Shown in pieces: positions 9,247 to 17,582 of a DNA stretch of 64,000 nt. The notes under the pieces were generated by a model. The model had not been told where the DNA came from. It worked only from the letters and a program-made list of their open reading frames with translations, and searched no databases. This DNA comes from Bradyrhizobium sp. LTSP885 (GTDB lineage Bacteria; Pseudomonadota; Alphaproteobacteria; Rhizobiales; Xanthobacteraceae), in contig NZ_JYMT01000010.1 in assembly GCF_000938305.1 (NCBI RefSeq), positions 155,486-219,485 on the forward strand. The letters are read 5' to 3'. The stretch's first letter is position 1. Each line of letters begins with the position of its first letter. Position numbers and translations under genes: made by a program.

Positions 9247-9423
9247 ATGGCTACTGCTCTCTTCATTCTCGCGGCGATGTTCGCCGCAGGATTCCTGTCT
9301 GGATATGCAATGCGCGCCTGGCGCTCCCAAAAGCGCCGCGCGCGCTATGTGATGCACGGTGCGTATCAATCGAAACCGAAGCGCCAGGCCAGCACGTTCG
9401 GCCATCCACGTCGCGCATTCTAG
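9247..9423 (+). CDS. tiny membrane protein with basic tail
   Basis: A 58-aa frame starting MATALFILAAMFAAGFLSGY. One N-terminal hydrophobic helix is followed by a very basic tail (RSQKRRARYV and later KPKRQ), giving a clear N-out/C-in topology signal. Only a weak GAACGA ribosome site precedes the ATG. Hypothetical; supported by the membrane-protein composition and by its neighbours of the same kind. Confidence 0.45.
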   Translation: MATALFILAAMFAAGFLSGYAMRAWRSQKRRARYVMHGAYQSKPKRQASTFGHPRRAF

Positions 9424-9528
9424 ATTGGAGCGATCAGGATTGGAGTGATGCCAAAGAGGCAGTCATGGCCAGTGGCATGACGTTTGCTGTGCGAAGGAGT
9501 CGGACGTAGCTTTTTATTCTTCGGTGGA

Positions 9529-9660
9529 GTGACCGGCTTGAACGGTTTGCTGGCGGCTGTTCTGTTTGGCGCAGTTGTCCTGATCCTGGGCAGGTTGCGC
9601 AGCTATTATCTGGACGAGAACGACAGGATCCTGCGAGGGCAGCGCAGCGTCGATCACTAG
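9529..9660 (+). CDS. possible tiny membrane protein, GTG start
   Basis: A 43-aa frame from GTG 9529: one hydrophobic helix (LLAAVLFGAVVLILGRL) and a charged tail (DENDRILRGQRS). The ribosome site is not clear. It is listed because of its typical small-membrane-protein shape and its position in a run of similar frames. Confidence 0.3.
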   Translation: MTGLNGLLAAVLFGAVVLILGRLRSYYLDENDRILRGQRSVDH

Positions 9661-9735
9661 CGTCGCCTTGAGGAGCTCGCCGCGTGATCGTGCGGGGTGT
9701 TCAAGTTTGGTTGTGTAAGTACCTGGAAGAGCAAC

Positions 9736-9867
9736 ATGGCGTGGATCATCTTGTTTCTGGTTTCCTTGTGTGCCGTAGGTACTCCGGCGTTCTTGTGGAG
9801 CTATCAGCGGCGTCTCGATACGCGGACCGGTCCGTGGATCGCACGAGCGCTGTCGCAAGATGAATGA
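9736..9867 (+). CDS. tiny membrane protein coupled to next gene
   Basis: A 43-aa protein from ATG 9736, with GGAAGA about 7 bp upstream. It begins with the hydrophobic helix AWIILFLVSLCAVGTPAFLW and ends in a charged tail. Its stop (9865-9867) overlaps the start of the next gene by 8 bp, which suggests translational coupling. No family recognised. Confidence 0.45.
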   Translation: MAWIILFLVSLCAVGTPAFLWSYQRRLDTRTGPWIARALSQDE

Positions 9868-10135
9868 CCTGAGCAACAACCTGCCCCGCCGCTACGTCGT
9901 GGATGTCAACGGACGCCGTGTTCTGGTCGGTCTGACCCTCGAGGAGACCTCGGAATTCGAGCGGCTGGACGCCAGCTTGACGCTGCTTCATAGAGACGAC
10001 GCGGGGGCTCCTGAGCCGGTAACCGGTCCGGAGCGACGATGGCGCGAGCTTTACGGTAAGCACGACGTGGCGTGGCTCAGATGGATGGCTGATCTTCGCA
10101 CCAGCCGGGACACAAATTTACCGGTCTTTAACTAA
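9860..10135 (+). CDS. hypothetical soluble protein
   Basis: A 91-aa protein with no signal peptide or membrane span. Its N-terminal part (RRYVVDVNGRRVLVGLTLEETSEFERLD) reads like a short beta-strand/helix module, and the C-terminal half contains paired Trp residues (RRWRELYGKHDVAWLRWM). It overlaps the preceding tiny membrane-protein gene by 8 bp, so the two are probably made together. Function unknown. Confidence 0.55.
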   Translation: MNDLSNNLPRRYVVDVNGRRVLVGLTLEETSEFERLDASLTLLHRDDAGAPEPVTGPERRWRELYGKHDVAWLRWMADLRTSRDTNLPVFN

Positions 10136-10191
10136 GACGGGGTGATTTTGGAGCGCGCTGACCTGAATGAGCCTGAATCGGATTTGCCCAT

Positions 10192-10593
10192 ATGTTTCAG
10201 CTGTTTTTGCAGGCTCGTGCGCATAACCTCGTCAGGTCGCGGCTTGGCGTTGACGGCTTCAAGGCGCGCTCGGTAGAACGGGACGCCGAGACCGACCGGG
10301 CCAGGATCGGGTCGATCGTCGCCGCAATTGACGCTGCCCTGCAGGCGGCGGAAAGCGAGCAATCCGGCCTCAACCGACGGGTGGACGACGTTTTGGCCCG
10401 CGCAGCCGTGACATTCGGCAATGGGACCGACGAATATCTCGAACGCGAGGCGCTCGACAACCATCACCAGGACCTGTTCGACAAGGAGATTTCGAACGGA
10501 CAGCGCCGTCTCAAGGAACTGGCAACCGAAATTTCCCACTTCAAGTTCATGAAAACTGCGGTATTAAGCCGGTTTCCCGATTTCAAGTCTTGA
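10192..10593 (+). CDS. hypothetical helical protein
   Basis: A 133-aa acidic/basic, almost wholly helical protein with heptad-like spacing of hydrophobic residues. The segment DAALQAAESEQSGLNRRVDDVLARA and the C-terminal FDKEISNGQRRLKELATEISHF suggest a coiled coil. There is no signal peptide. It stands alone between the small-protein run and the epimerase gene. Function unknown. Confidence 0.6.
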   Translation: MFQLFLQARAHNLVRSRLGVDGFKARSVERDAETDRARIGSIVAAIDAALQAAESEQSGLNRRVDDVLARAAVTFGNGTDEYLEREALDNHHQDLFDKEISNGQRRLKELATEISHFKFMKTAVLSRFPDFKS

Positions 10594-10734
10594 ACCGGCT
10601 ACGGCACCCGACTACCAAATTCGTGTCCCTGGTCCGCTCGATTAAAGCGCGGAGATCTGCCCGCCGGGTTTGACGCTTCTGCGGCGATCATCATTTGCGG
10701 CTTACATTGGTGAGTTTGAGGCGCGAGCAGAGGC

Positions 10735-11754
10735 ATGGAGATACAGGGCAACCTACTGGTCACGGGCTGCGCCGGCTTCATCGGCTTCCATTTCGTCGAG
10801 CACCTGCTGCGGGCCGGGCAGGCGGTCGTCGGAATCGACAATCTCAATGACTATTACGATCCCACGCTCAAGCACGCGCGGCTCGATCGCCTCAAGCAGA
10901 GTCAGCATTTCACCTTTCTGAAGGTCGACATTGCCGACCGCGCGGAGATGAAGCAGCTATTCGAGCGCTTCCGCTTTGAAGTTGTGGTTCATCTCGCCGC
11001 GCAGGCCGGAGTTCGCTATTCGCTGCAGAACCCGCACGCCTACGCCAACTCCAACCTGGAAGGCTTTCTCAACGTGCTGGAAGGCTGCCGACATGCCTCG
11101 TGCCGGCACCTGTTGTTTGCCTCGTCGTCGTCGGTCTACGGCGCCAATACAAAATTGCCGTTCTCGGTCCACGACAACGTCGATCACCCGATCAGCCTCT
11201 ATGCGGCAACCAAGAAGGCCAACGAGCTGCTGGCGCATTCCTATAGCCATCTCTATCGCCTGCCGACGACCGGAGTGCGCTTCTTCACCGTCTACGGGCC
11301 GTGGTATCGGCCGGACATGGCGCTCTATTTGTTCGCGGACGCCATCACCAAGGGACTGCCGATCAATCTGTTCAACAACGGCAACATGCGGCGAGACTTC
11401 ACCTATGTCGATGATGTGGTCGAGGCGATGGCGAGACTGATCGGTCACGTGCCGCGCGGCAACCCGAACTGGTCGGGCGCGCAGCCCGATCCGGGTTCGA
11501 GCACGGCGCCCTGGCGGATCTACAATATCGGCAACAACAAGCCCGAAGAGCTAATGCATGTGGTGGCACTTCTGGAGCAAGGCTTCGGCCGCAAGGCTGA
11601 CAAGCGATTGATGCCGATGCAGCCCGGCGATGTGCTGGAGACATTTGCTGACGTCACCGACCTTGCCCGCGATATCGGCTTCAGGCCGCAGACCAGGATC
11701 GAGGACGGCGTGGCGAAATTTGTCGCGTGGTATCGGGCGTATCACCGCGTCTAG
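10735..11754 (+). CDS. lpsL: UDP-glucuronate 4-epimerase
   Basis: A 339-aa extended short-chain dehydrogenase/reductase that interconverts UDP-glucuronate and UDP-galacturonate. It shows the NAD site TGCAGFIGFHF, the segment GIDNLNDYYDPTLKHARL that is typical of glucuronate epimerases, the ASSSSVYG serine loop, the catalytic YAATKKA, and the later RFFTVYGPWYRPDMAL block. It most resembles the LpsL/Cap1J group rather than GalE. Its substrate could come from the UDP-glucose dehydrogenase at 61720. It gives galacturonic acid for surface polysaccharide. Confidence 0.9.
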   Translation: MEIQGNLLVTGCAGFIGFHFVEHLLRAGQAVVGIDNLNDYYDPTLKHARLDRLKQSQHFTFLKVDIADRAEMKQLFERFRFEVVVHLAAQAGVRYSLQNPHAYANSNLEGFLNVLEGCRHASCRHLLFASSSSVYGANTKLPFSVHDNVDHPISLYAATKKANELLAHSYSHLYRLPTTGVRFFTVYGPWYRPDMALYLFADAITKGLPINLFNNGNMRRDFTYVDDVVEAMARLIGHVPRGNPNWSGAQPDPGSSTAPWRIYNIGNNKPEELMHVVALLEQGFGRKADKRLMPMQPGDVLETFADVTDLARDIGFRPQTRIEDGVAKFVAWYRAYHRV

Positions 11755-11908
11755 ACTGCGGCGGCGGAACTAGGGCGGTTCCTGATCATTCAACTTACTC
11801 GCGGATACCGACGGCAGGTACGCCTGCTCGCGCGCCCCTCCGGGAAGCAACGGTTGACCAGGCGGTGACTGCAGGAGCAAGGTCAAATCCGTGGTGGGAC
11901 CAGCGACA

Positions 11909-12277
11909 ATGAAAACTCGAGCCTTGGCGATAGGCGTGTTCCCGCTGCTTCTTGCGCTGGGGATTCAGGAGGCGATAGCGGGAGAATGCATATCCCGTCC
12001 AGAGCATTTCGAGCTCAGGTCGGACACCGTGCATTGGAGCTTCGAAGTCAGGGGCGGCCTGGAATGCTTACAGGGTCTTCGCGGCAGGACGATGCTGTTG
12101 GATGACGTAAGCCTGGTTGCCCCTCCCAGCGCGGGTGCCGTCACCATCTCTGGTCCGTCGTTTCGCTACAAGGCGCCTTCAGGGCCTGCCAATGATAGTT
12201 TCAAGATCTCGATAACGGGGCAGAATCGGAGACAGCACGGAACGTCAGTGATCGTCGTGGATGTTGCCGTCAGATAG
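11909..12277 (+). CDS. secreted protein of unknown function
   Basis: A 122-aa protein from ATG 11909; the upstream GTG at 11891 would place six residues before a good signal peptide (MKTRALAIGVFPLLLALGIQEAIAG). The mature domain is beta-rich with two cysteines (CISRP and LECLQ), and its SAGAVTISGPSFRYKAPSGPANDSFKI segment resembles an Ig-like or cadherin-like repeat edge (D-x-F/F-x-I). Periplasmic or extracellular. No family assigned. Confidence 0.65.
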   Translation: MKTRALAIGVFPLLLALGIQEAIAGECISRPEHFELRSDTVHWSFEVRGGLECLQGLRGRTMLLDDVSLVAPPSAGAVTISGPSFRYKAPSGPANDSFKISITGQNRRQHGTSVIVVDVAVR

Positions 12278-12312
12278 GATTGCGGATTGCCTTCTAAGGG
12301 CAACGGCAGACG

Positions 12313-12531
12313 TTACTTTGGCAGCGCTTTCTGCCGCTCCCATGGCCGCTTGCCGTCGGCGTCGCGGTCCCAAGGTCGCGTCGCCGGGGCGCCTTTCTCA
12401 TCCTCGACCGCCTTCGCGCGATCGGCCTGGACACGTTCGCGATCGGTTGGAGTCGTTGCGATAGGCGTCGCGCTGTGCTGTGCGAAAGCCGCGGACGTGG
12501 TGAGCAGCGCGACGATCAGGAATTTTGTCAT
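12313..12531 (-). CDS. small secreted charged protein
   Basis: A 72-aa protein from ATG 12531; the longer frame to 12618 has an arginine-rich leader and is unlikely. Signal peptide MTKFLIVALLTTSAAFAQ, then a highly charged, probably disordered mature part (DRERVQADRAKAVEDEK, later RPWDRDADGKRPWERQ) with two RPW repeats. Function unknown. Confidence 0.55.
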   Translation of the reverse strand: MTKFLIVALLTTSAAFAQHSATPIATTPTDRERVQADRAKAVEDEKGAPATRPWDRDADGKRPWERQKALPK

Positions 12532-12793
12532 ATCCAGATGTAGCACGGCGCCCCCTCGCTTGTCCGAATTAGTTGCGACTGCCTTAAGGGGCAAACGGGT
12601 TGGCCATCGTGATCGCAATCAGGGAACCGCGTCGCGCGAACCAGGTCTTTGCGACCTGCAGCCGCGGTCGAATTATTTGCGAAACCGCGCGGCAGCCTTG
12701 GCGTCTCAACGGTCGCGTCGTGAACGTTTGGTATCGGGGTTATTCTTGCTATGATTTGGCATTGAACTCGGCGTGTATTGAGGAGCAAGTCAG

Positions 12794-13060
12794 GTGTCTG
12801 CCAGAAACACTCGAACGACGATCGGAATTGCATTTGTGCTGGCGTTGTCCCTGCCGGCGACGGCATCGGCCTTGACGGCCGAAGTGGCGCGCGCGTGCGA
12901 AGCGGCGGTGGCGAAAGCCTTTCCGCCACGGCAGGTCGGCAATCCGGCGGCAGGCAGCGCAAAGGGGAGTGCCAAGGATCAGCGCGAGTACTTCAACAAA
13001 TGTGTTACGAACAACGGCAAGGTGGATGATGTCCCGCCGGATAGCAAATCGAGCAAATAG
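12794..13060 (+). CDS. small secreted protein, GTG start
   Basis: An 88-aa protein from GTG 12794 with AGGAG upstream. Signal peptide (TIGIAFVLALSLPATASA), then a mature part with two cysteines (ARACEAAV and FNKCVTNNG) that may pair. Similar short Cys-pair proteins occur in pentapeptide- and PsiF-like families, but no firm match can be made. It ends directly at the stop of the next, convergent gene. Confidence 0.6.
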   Translation: MSARNTRTTIGIAFVLALSLPATASALTAEVARACEAAVAKAFPPRQVGNPAAGSAKGSAKDQREYFNKCVTNNGKVDDVPPDSKSSK

Positions 13061-14215
13061 CTATCGTGGTGGCGGACAGGGCGAGTAGAATGCGCCGTTC
13101 GTCGCATTAATCCGCTCAACGCACTGATCGGGATCGGTGACGCTACCGGCTACGGTGAAGTCGTAGCCGATCCCTCTGACCACCACGATGTATCGGCCCG
13201 GCGTAAGCGCAAAGGTGTCCTGCTCCGGCTGCAGCAACAACATCTTGGGCTGGTCCTCGATCGGACCGACCTTGTAGGGGTGGGACATACTCCGGATCAC
13301 CCAGGAGTCGCCTGCATTGGTCATCGCGGCTTTTCCTGTGGCGTCGATGCCCATTGCGCGGGATACCCTGGCTACGACGCGAACTTCGGTACCCCTTGCG
13401 TCGATGGAGCCGTCGGGCCTGAAGACAATGAATTTGACGTCCCCGCTGCTCACCGTGGCCGCGCTCGGCGTCGTGATGGCGGCTGAAATCGCAACGCGAC
13501 GATCGGGAACCTTCCCAGGAACCGCCTTTAGCTCCTGGAGCTGGCCATCGCTCAAGGCATAGACGCCGAACGTGGTTGGTAGAGGCATCGATGGCTGGCT
13601 GGCTTGAGTTGACTCCTTTGAGGTATCCGGAAGCCGCTCTGCAGGCTCGCTCGCGGGAGGCAAAGCAGCGGGAGCCGGTTCAGGCTGCGCTACTGTCGCA
13701 GAACGCTGTGTTGGTGCGACCAATTGAGGTCCAACGCGCCAATAGGCGACGGCTGCGCCAACAATGGCCACAAACAGGAGGAGGACCGCCAGTCGAAGGA
13801 TGGAATTGAAGGTGCCGCTTTTCTTTGGCCAGTCGGACCGCGGCGAGGGCGTAGCAATATGGCGTAGCTCCCCCTCGATCCTTTGAAGAAGGGTAGACGT
13901 ACGGCCTGTGGTGGCCGGCGGCTCAGACGCGGTCGTTTGCGGGATGTCGGGCGGAGACGAAGCGTCGCGTTCGAAAGCTTCCTCGACCGCCTGGGTTGCG
14001 CGGTCCAGGGCCTGCAATATCGGGCGCGCTCGCCGAGCATCTTCGTGAGTGAACTGTTCCAATAGCTTGATCCGCGCGAGCTCGTAGACCATCTCCCGCA
14101 TCTGTTTGGGGCTATCAGAGATGGAGCGGATCCGATCCGAGAGGACGCGAACGAAACCGGCTTCCATGGCCTCAGTCGTCGCGGCCGTATCGGCCGTATC
14201 GCCGGTTTCGCTCAT
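13061..14215 (-). CDS. single-span membrane protein with large periplasmic domain
   Basis: A 384-aa protein if started at ATG 14215 (MSETGDTADTAA); the frame opens to 14287, with no clear ribosome site at either. A cytoplasmic helical region (about residues 1-120) contains the block KQMREMVYELARIKLLEQFTHEDARRARPILQALDRA. One transmembrane helix follows (LAVLLLFVAIVGAAVAYW), then a Pro/Ala linker and a beta-rich C-terminal domain with two cysteines close to the end. The layout suggests a sensor or scaffold linking cytoplasm to periplasm. I recognise no family. Confidence 0.7.
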   Translation of the reverse strand: MSETGDTADTAATTEAMEAGFVRVLSDRIRSISDSPKQMREMVYELARIKLLEQFTHEDARRARPILQALDRATQAVEEAFERDASSPPDIPQTTASEPPATTGRTSTLLQRIEGELRHIATPSPRSDWPKKSGTFNSILRLAVLLLFVAIVGAAVAYWRVGPQLVAPTQRSATVAQPEPAPAALPPASEPAERLPDTSKESTQASQPSMPLPTTFGVYALSDGQLQELKAVPGKVPDRRVAISAAITTPSAATVSSGDVKFIVFRPDGSIDARGTEVRVVARVSRAMGIDATGKAAMTNAGDSWVIRSMSHPYKVGPIEDQPKMLLLQPEQDTFALTPGRYIVVVRGIGYDFTVAGSVTDPDQCVERINATNGAFYSPCPPPR

Positions 14216-14375
14216 CAGGCTGATCAAGTAGCCCGGAAAATGCCGCTTCGCTAGGAATTTGCATACAACAAGACTGACAATGACCAAGTCACCGGGGGCT
14301 CACGAGACAGCGAGATGCTTGCTTTTGCGGGAGAACCTGTAACAGTCCGTCGAAATTCTTCCTTGGTGTCTGATC

Positions 14376-14624
14376 ATGCGCGGCCTTGTAGCAGCTCTCA
14401 CGGTTTCGGCCTTCCTGGCGCAGCCAGCCTTCGCGCAGGGCATCAAGGACCCGCCGAACTATCCCCTCACAGCCTCGCAAAGCGCCAAAAAGTCGCAGAC
14501 GTCGACAGCCGACCCGTCTCGGCCCACGACCGTCCAGAATGTCGCGACCGGCAAGCTGCCGCCCGGCGTGGCTGCGCAGGCGGTTTGGAAAGACGGCAAG
14601 TTGACCACCATCCAGCGGCGGTAA
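14376..14624 (+). CDS. small secreted protein, QGxxD type
   Basis: An 82-aa protein with a clean signal peptide (MRGLVAALTVSAFLAQPAFA) and a Ser/Thr/Pro-rich, probably disordered mature part that begins QGIKDPPNY. The same mature start (Q-G-x-K/N-D) recurs in the next gene and at 19291-19530, which suggests a small paralogous family. Function unknown. Confidence 0.6.
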   Translation: MRGLVAALTVSAFLAQPAFAQGIKDPPNYPLTASQSAKKSQTSTADPSRPTTVQNVATGKLPPGVAAQAVWKDGKLTTIQRR

Positions 14625-14676
14625 AGCCCGCGGAACGGCTATGGCCCTTTGGACGTTGTCGTGCGGGAGTTTTGCC

Positions 14677-14916
14677 ATGAACCGCTTGGCTTTGACCGTC
14701 GCCGCACTGATGTTTCCTGCCGGAGCTTGGGCTCAGGGGGTCAATGATCCATCGACGCCGAACCGGAATGTGATCATCGTGAATCCATCCCAGCCCGCGG
14801 CTCCGAACGCGACGCCCAATATCCCAAGTCGAATCGAAGCCCGCCCAGTCATTCGCGGTCCTGCGCAGCCCTATTACGGCAACAGGACGCCTGGCGGCGG
14901 CTCGGGCCGCCGATAG
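14677..14916 (+). CDS. small secreted protein, QGxxD type
   Basis: A 79-aa protein from ATG 14677, with CGGGAG upstream; the frame extends to 14641 but the added residues break the signal peptide. Signal peptide MNRLALTVAALMFPAGAWA, mature start QGVNDPSTP, then a Pro/Asn-rich stretch ending in a Gly/Arg tail. It is tandem with the 14376 gene and probably a diverged copy. Function unknown. Confidence 0.6.
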   Translation: MNRLALTVAALMFPAGAWAQGVNDPSTPNRNVIIVNPSQPAAPNATPNIPSRIEARPVIRGPAQPYYGNRTPGGGSGRR

Positions 14917-14927
14917 TCCTCGGGGCG

Positions 14928-15323
14928 CTACTGGCTGCCCGGAACCATCCCGCCGCCTGGCGGAAAGTTGCTCGATTTGAGTGCCATCCCGCTTACCCGG
15001 AAGCGGACGTTACCGGTCAAATACAAATAGTCTGAGGTCGTGCTGCCGACAGTCCGCACCTCGACATAGGTAAGCGTGATCGAACCTGTCGTCGGGGTCA
15101 CCTGTGTGACATCGACAAATCGAGCTCCAGGAAACAGCTTTTGGTCGAGGCCATAGAAGATTTTTTCCCGTTCGGACCAAAGGACGAAGTGGCCGCCGGC
15201 CTTCTGGTCGATGGCCTCGTATTGAGTGTGAATGATCTGAGGGTATTCGAGCGATCCAGCCAGAGCCGGCTGAACCAGGAACATCGCCGCCAAGCCCAGG
15301 AAAACGATATTGCTGCGAAACAC
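14928..15323 (-). CDS. secreted protein of unknown function
   Basis: A 131-aa protein with signal peptide MFRSNIVFLGLAAMFLVQPALA. The mature domain looks beta-rich and contains GGHFVLWSEREKIFYGLD and SITLTYVEVRTVGSTTSDYL. It has no cysteine, so no disulfide. It converges on the 14677 gene with an 11-bp gap. No family recognised. Confidence 0.65.
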   Translation of the reverse strand: MFRSNIVFLGLAAMFLVQPALAGSLEYPQIIHTQYEAIDQKAGGHFVLWSEREKIFYGLDQKLFPGARFVDVTQVTPTTGSITLTYVEVRTVGSTTSDYLYLTGNVRFRVSGMALKSSNFPPGGGMVPGSQ

Positions 15324-15436
15324 AGCCTAAGCCTCATGAGTTGAAGGAGAAGCTTGCCCCTGAATTCGTTTTCTTGCAATCGGCTGCGGCGTAGACTTCG
15401 GGCTGCAGGCAGGTCTATCGGTCGATCCGAGGAGCC

Positions 15437-15892
15437 ATGACGCGATATCCCGACAAGAGGCATCTGCCCTACCGGTTGAGCGGGATGCTGCGCGTTTTCC
15501 CGGCGGTTGCGTTGGCTGTCGGTCTTGGCCTTGCCGTTTCGCCGGCCGCGAGTGTCGCCCAAGTCCAACAGGACGAACCGGGGCCGACCGTCAGCGATTA
15601 TCTCCCACCTGACCAGCCCGAGCCGTCGCGCGACGAATGGCGGCAGCGCATTGAAGAGGCAAAACGGCGTGCCAAGGACGTCGCGAGGGAACGCCGGGAG
15701 CACCCCGAATTCTATCTGCCGGTTCAGGAGGATCCGGACGTTGTCGCCAGCGAGCGCGTGCTCAAGGACGAAAGTCTGCAACGAGGCGACATCGTTGCGA
15801 CCAAGAAGGGGATGTTTGTCTATCAAGGACGGCCGGACCAGCCGCGGAGCGAGCAGGACTTCGTGCCGATTGCTCCGAAGCCGCCCCACTGA
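15437..15892 (+). CDS. secreted protein of unknown function
   Basis: A 151-aa protein. The N-terminal 40 residues are a long signal peptide or anchor (positively charged, then VFPAVALAVGLGLAVSPAASVA). The mature part is acidic/Pro-rich, then has a very charged helix (WRQRIEEAKRRAKDVARERREH) and the short fold DIVATKKGMFVYQGRPDQPR at the C-terminus. Function unknown. Confidence 0.65.
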   Translation: MTRYPDKRHLPYRLSGMLRVFPAVALAVGLGLAVSPAASVAQVQQDEPGPTVSDYLPPDQPEPSRDEWRQRIEEAKRRAKDVARERREHPEFYLPVQEDPDVVASERVLKDESLQRGDIVATKKGMFVYQGRPDQPRSEQDFVPIAPKPPH

Positions 15893-15909
15893 AGGCCACG
15901 CACGACCGG

Positions 15910-16572
15910 TCAGTAACGCCGCAAGGCCGCGTTGAATTTGGGATTGATCGCCTGCGTCGCATCCAGAAGCAGTGATTTTCCCTCTGGCGTCGCCTGGACA
16001 TAGGTTGCAATCAACGGCGCCTCGAAACGGGAGCCGCCGGCAAGCGTGCTGCGTATGTCGGATAGTGCCAGCAGTCTGATCTCCTCATCGGAGGCGGCCG
16101 CCGTCGACGTTACGGTTTGCAGTCGCGCTAGAGCCACCTCCAGCGGTACGGTGCCCGCCAAGTAGGACATCTTCAACACCGGTGCGACCTGAGCGCTTGA
16201 TCCGGCCCTCAGCATGCCAAGCGTTAGCCACAGTGCGGGTCTGATCGGGGATACCTCAAGCGCCGCGATCGCGGCGTCCTGGGCCTCCTTGTTTTCCTCA
16301 GCGCGATGGGTCGCATCGGTGGCGGGCCCTTGAAGGACCTTTGCAGCCTTCATCGCTGCGGAGTTGGCAAGCAGGTCCCCGTCGACCGAGAGGCGCGCTG
16401 CAAACCCGGCCGTCGACCTGCTTCCCTCGACCGGTTGCGTCTGGCCCATGAAGAGTTCGCTTGGACGAAACGAGGGCCGCACGAGATCACCGTAAAAGCT
16501 CAGTCCGGTGTAGACCACGAGGGCTGTGGCGGTGCAGGCGCCGAGCATGCGAAGCAACGTCAGCTGGTGCAT
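15910..16572 (-). CDS. single-span membrane protein, possible EPS accessory
   Basis: A 220-aa protein from ATG 16572 (MHQLTLLRML); an ATG at 16596 is also in frame. One N-terminal transmembrane helix (ACTATALVVYTGLSF) is followed by a helical periplasmic domain. Within it, AAIAALEVSPIRPALWLTLGMLRA resembles AVNRSLSLTPQDAFFWVHRYLLW of the protein at 28834-29598, which sits directly behind wzc. A shared, TPR-like architecture is plausible, but the similarity is weak. Function unknown. Confidence 0.65.
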   Translation of the reverse strand: MHQLTLLRMLGACTATALVVYTGLSFYGDLVRPSFRPSELFMGQTQPVEGSRSTAGFAARLSVDGDLLANSAAMKAAKVLQGPATDATHRAEENKEAQDAAIAALEVSPIRPALWLTLGMLRAGSSAQVAPVLKMSYLAGTVPLEVALARLQTVTSTAAASDEEIRLLALSDIRSTLAGGSRFEAPLIATYVQATPEGKSLLLDATQAINPKFNAALRRY

Positions 16573-16650
16573 GGTCAGGGCTCGATGGGTATCCAAGTTC
16601 GACGGGCTTGGCCTGCAGCTCGACCCAAGCCAAGGGGCGCCCGCGCGGTC

Positions 16651-17388
16651 CTAAATCGCCATCAGACTATCACCCTGGATCGTCAACAGCGTCAAGTTGC
16701 CGGTCGCATAGGCGCCGGTATCGATATTGATCCGATTGGGACGGATATCGGGGGCGGAGACCGGCGTGTGGCCATGGACGATATATTTGCCGAAGCGCTC
16801 CTCCGAGTTGAGGAATTCGTCGCGGATCCAAAGCATGTCCTCGTCCCGCTGCCGGTCAAGTGGAACGCCCGGCTTCACGCCGGCATGGACGAAGAAGTAG
16901 TCGCCGCAGGCAAAGCTGGACGGCAATTGCTGCAGGAAGGCCAGATGTTCGGGCGGGATAGCGCGCTTCAGCCCTTCGATCAGCTCGATCTGTTCCTCCG
17001 CTGTGGGATTCATGGTCGGTGTGACCCCGTATGAGAGGAGTGTAAGGAGCCCGCCATAATGCCGCCATTCCTCCAGCCGGGCCGGGTCGTTCAGGACCTC
17101 GAGCAGGAAGACCTCATGATTGCCCTTCAGGCAAACGGTCTCGTGCGATCTTGATCGCTCGATCAGAATATCAATGACTGCGCGCGAGTTAGGCCCGCGG
17201 TCGACATAGTCGCCAAGGAAGACCTGGATCGCTCGTCCTGGCGCCGAGCAACGGAGGTCGGCATCGATCACGGTTAACAGCGATTGAAGAAGATCGGCTC
17301 GCCCGTGCACGTCCCCGATCGCATAGATGCGGACACCGTCGGGAAGGCGCGGTTTGGTTTTCTTACGAAAGCGTCCGGAAAGGCCCAT
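16651..17388 (-). CDS. metallophosphoesterase, serine/threonine phosphatase type
   Basis: A 245-aa cytoplasmic phosphatase. The start is set at ATG 17388 because the upstream frame to 17673 is unlike any phosphatase. The metal-binding motifs of the PPP-like superfamily are in order: GDVHGR, GDYVDRGPNS, GNHE, then FVHAG and YIVHGHTP. This is closest to bacterial ApaH/PrpA-like serine/threonine protein phosphatases. It lies back to back with the BTLCP gene. A role in reversing Wzc-type or Ser/Thr phosphorylation is possible but not shown. Confidence 0.92.
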   Translation of the reverse strand: MGLSGRFRKKTKPRLPDGVRIYAIGDVHGRADLLQSLLTVIDADLRCSAPGRAIQVFLGDYVDRGPNSRAVIDILIERSRSHETVCLKGNHEVFLLEVLNDPARLEEWRHYGGLLTLLSYGVTPTMNPTAEEQIELIEGLKRAIPPEHLAFLQQLPSSFACGDYFFVHAGVKPGVPLDRQRDEDMLWIRDEFLNSEERFGKYIVHGHTPVSAPDIRPNRINIDTGAYATGNLTLLTIQGDSLMAI

Positions 17389-17582
17389 ATCGGCGATCAA
17401 ATCCTGGCGAATCTGGATGCTGCCAGATCGTCGTCGCTCGTAACAGAACAAGCTGTGCAACGGTATGGCTAACTGTTTGCGAACGAGACCACTAGGCTTT
17501 GATTCAATGGCCCTTTGGCCGGTGAGCCGTATTTCAACGCGTGTTTCGTAGGTTTCTCCCAACAAGAACGGGGGAGCGCAAG

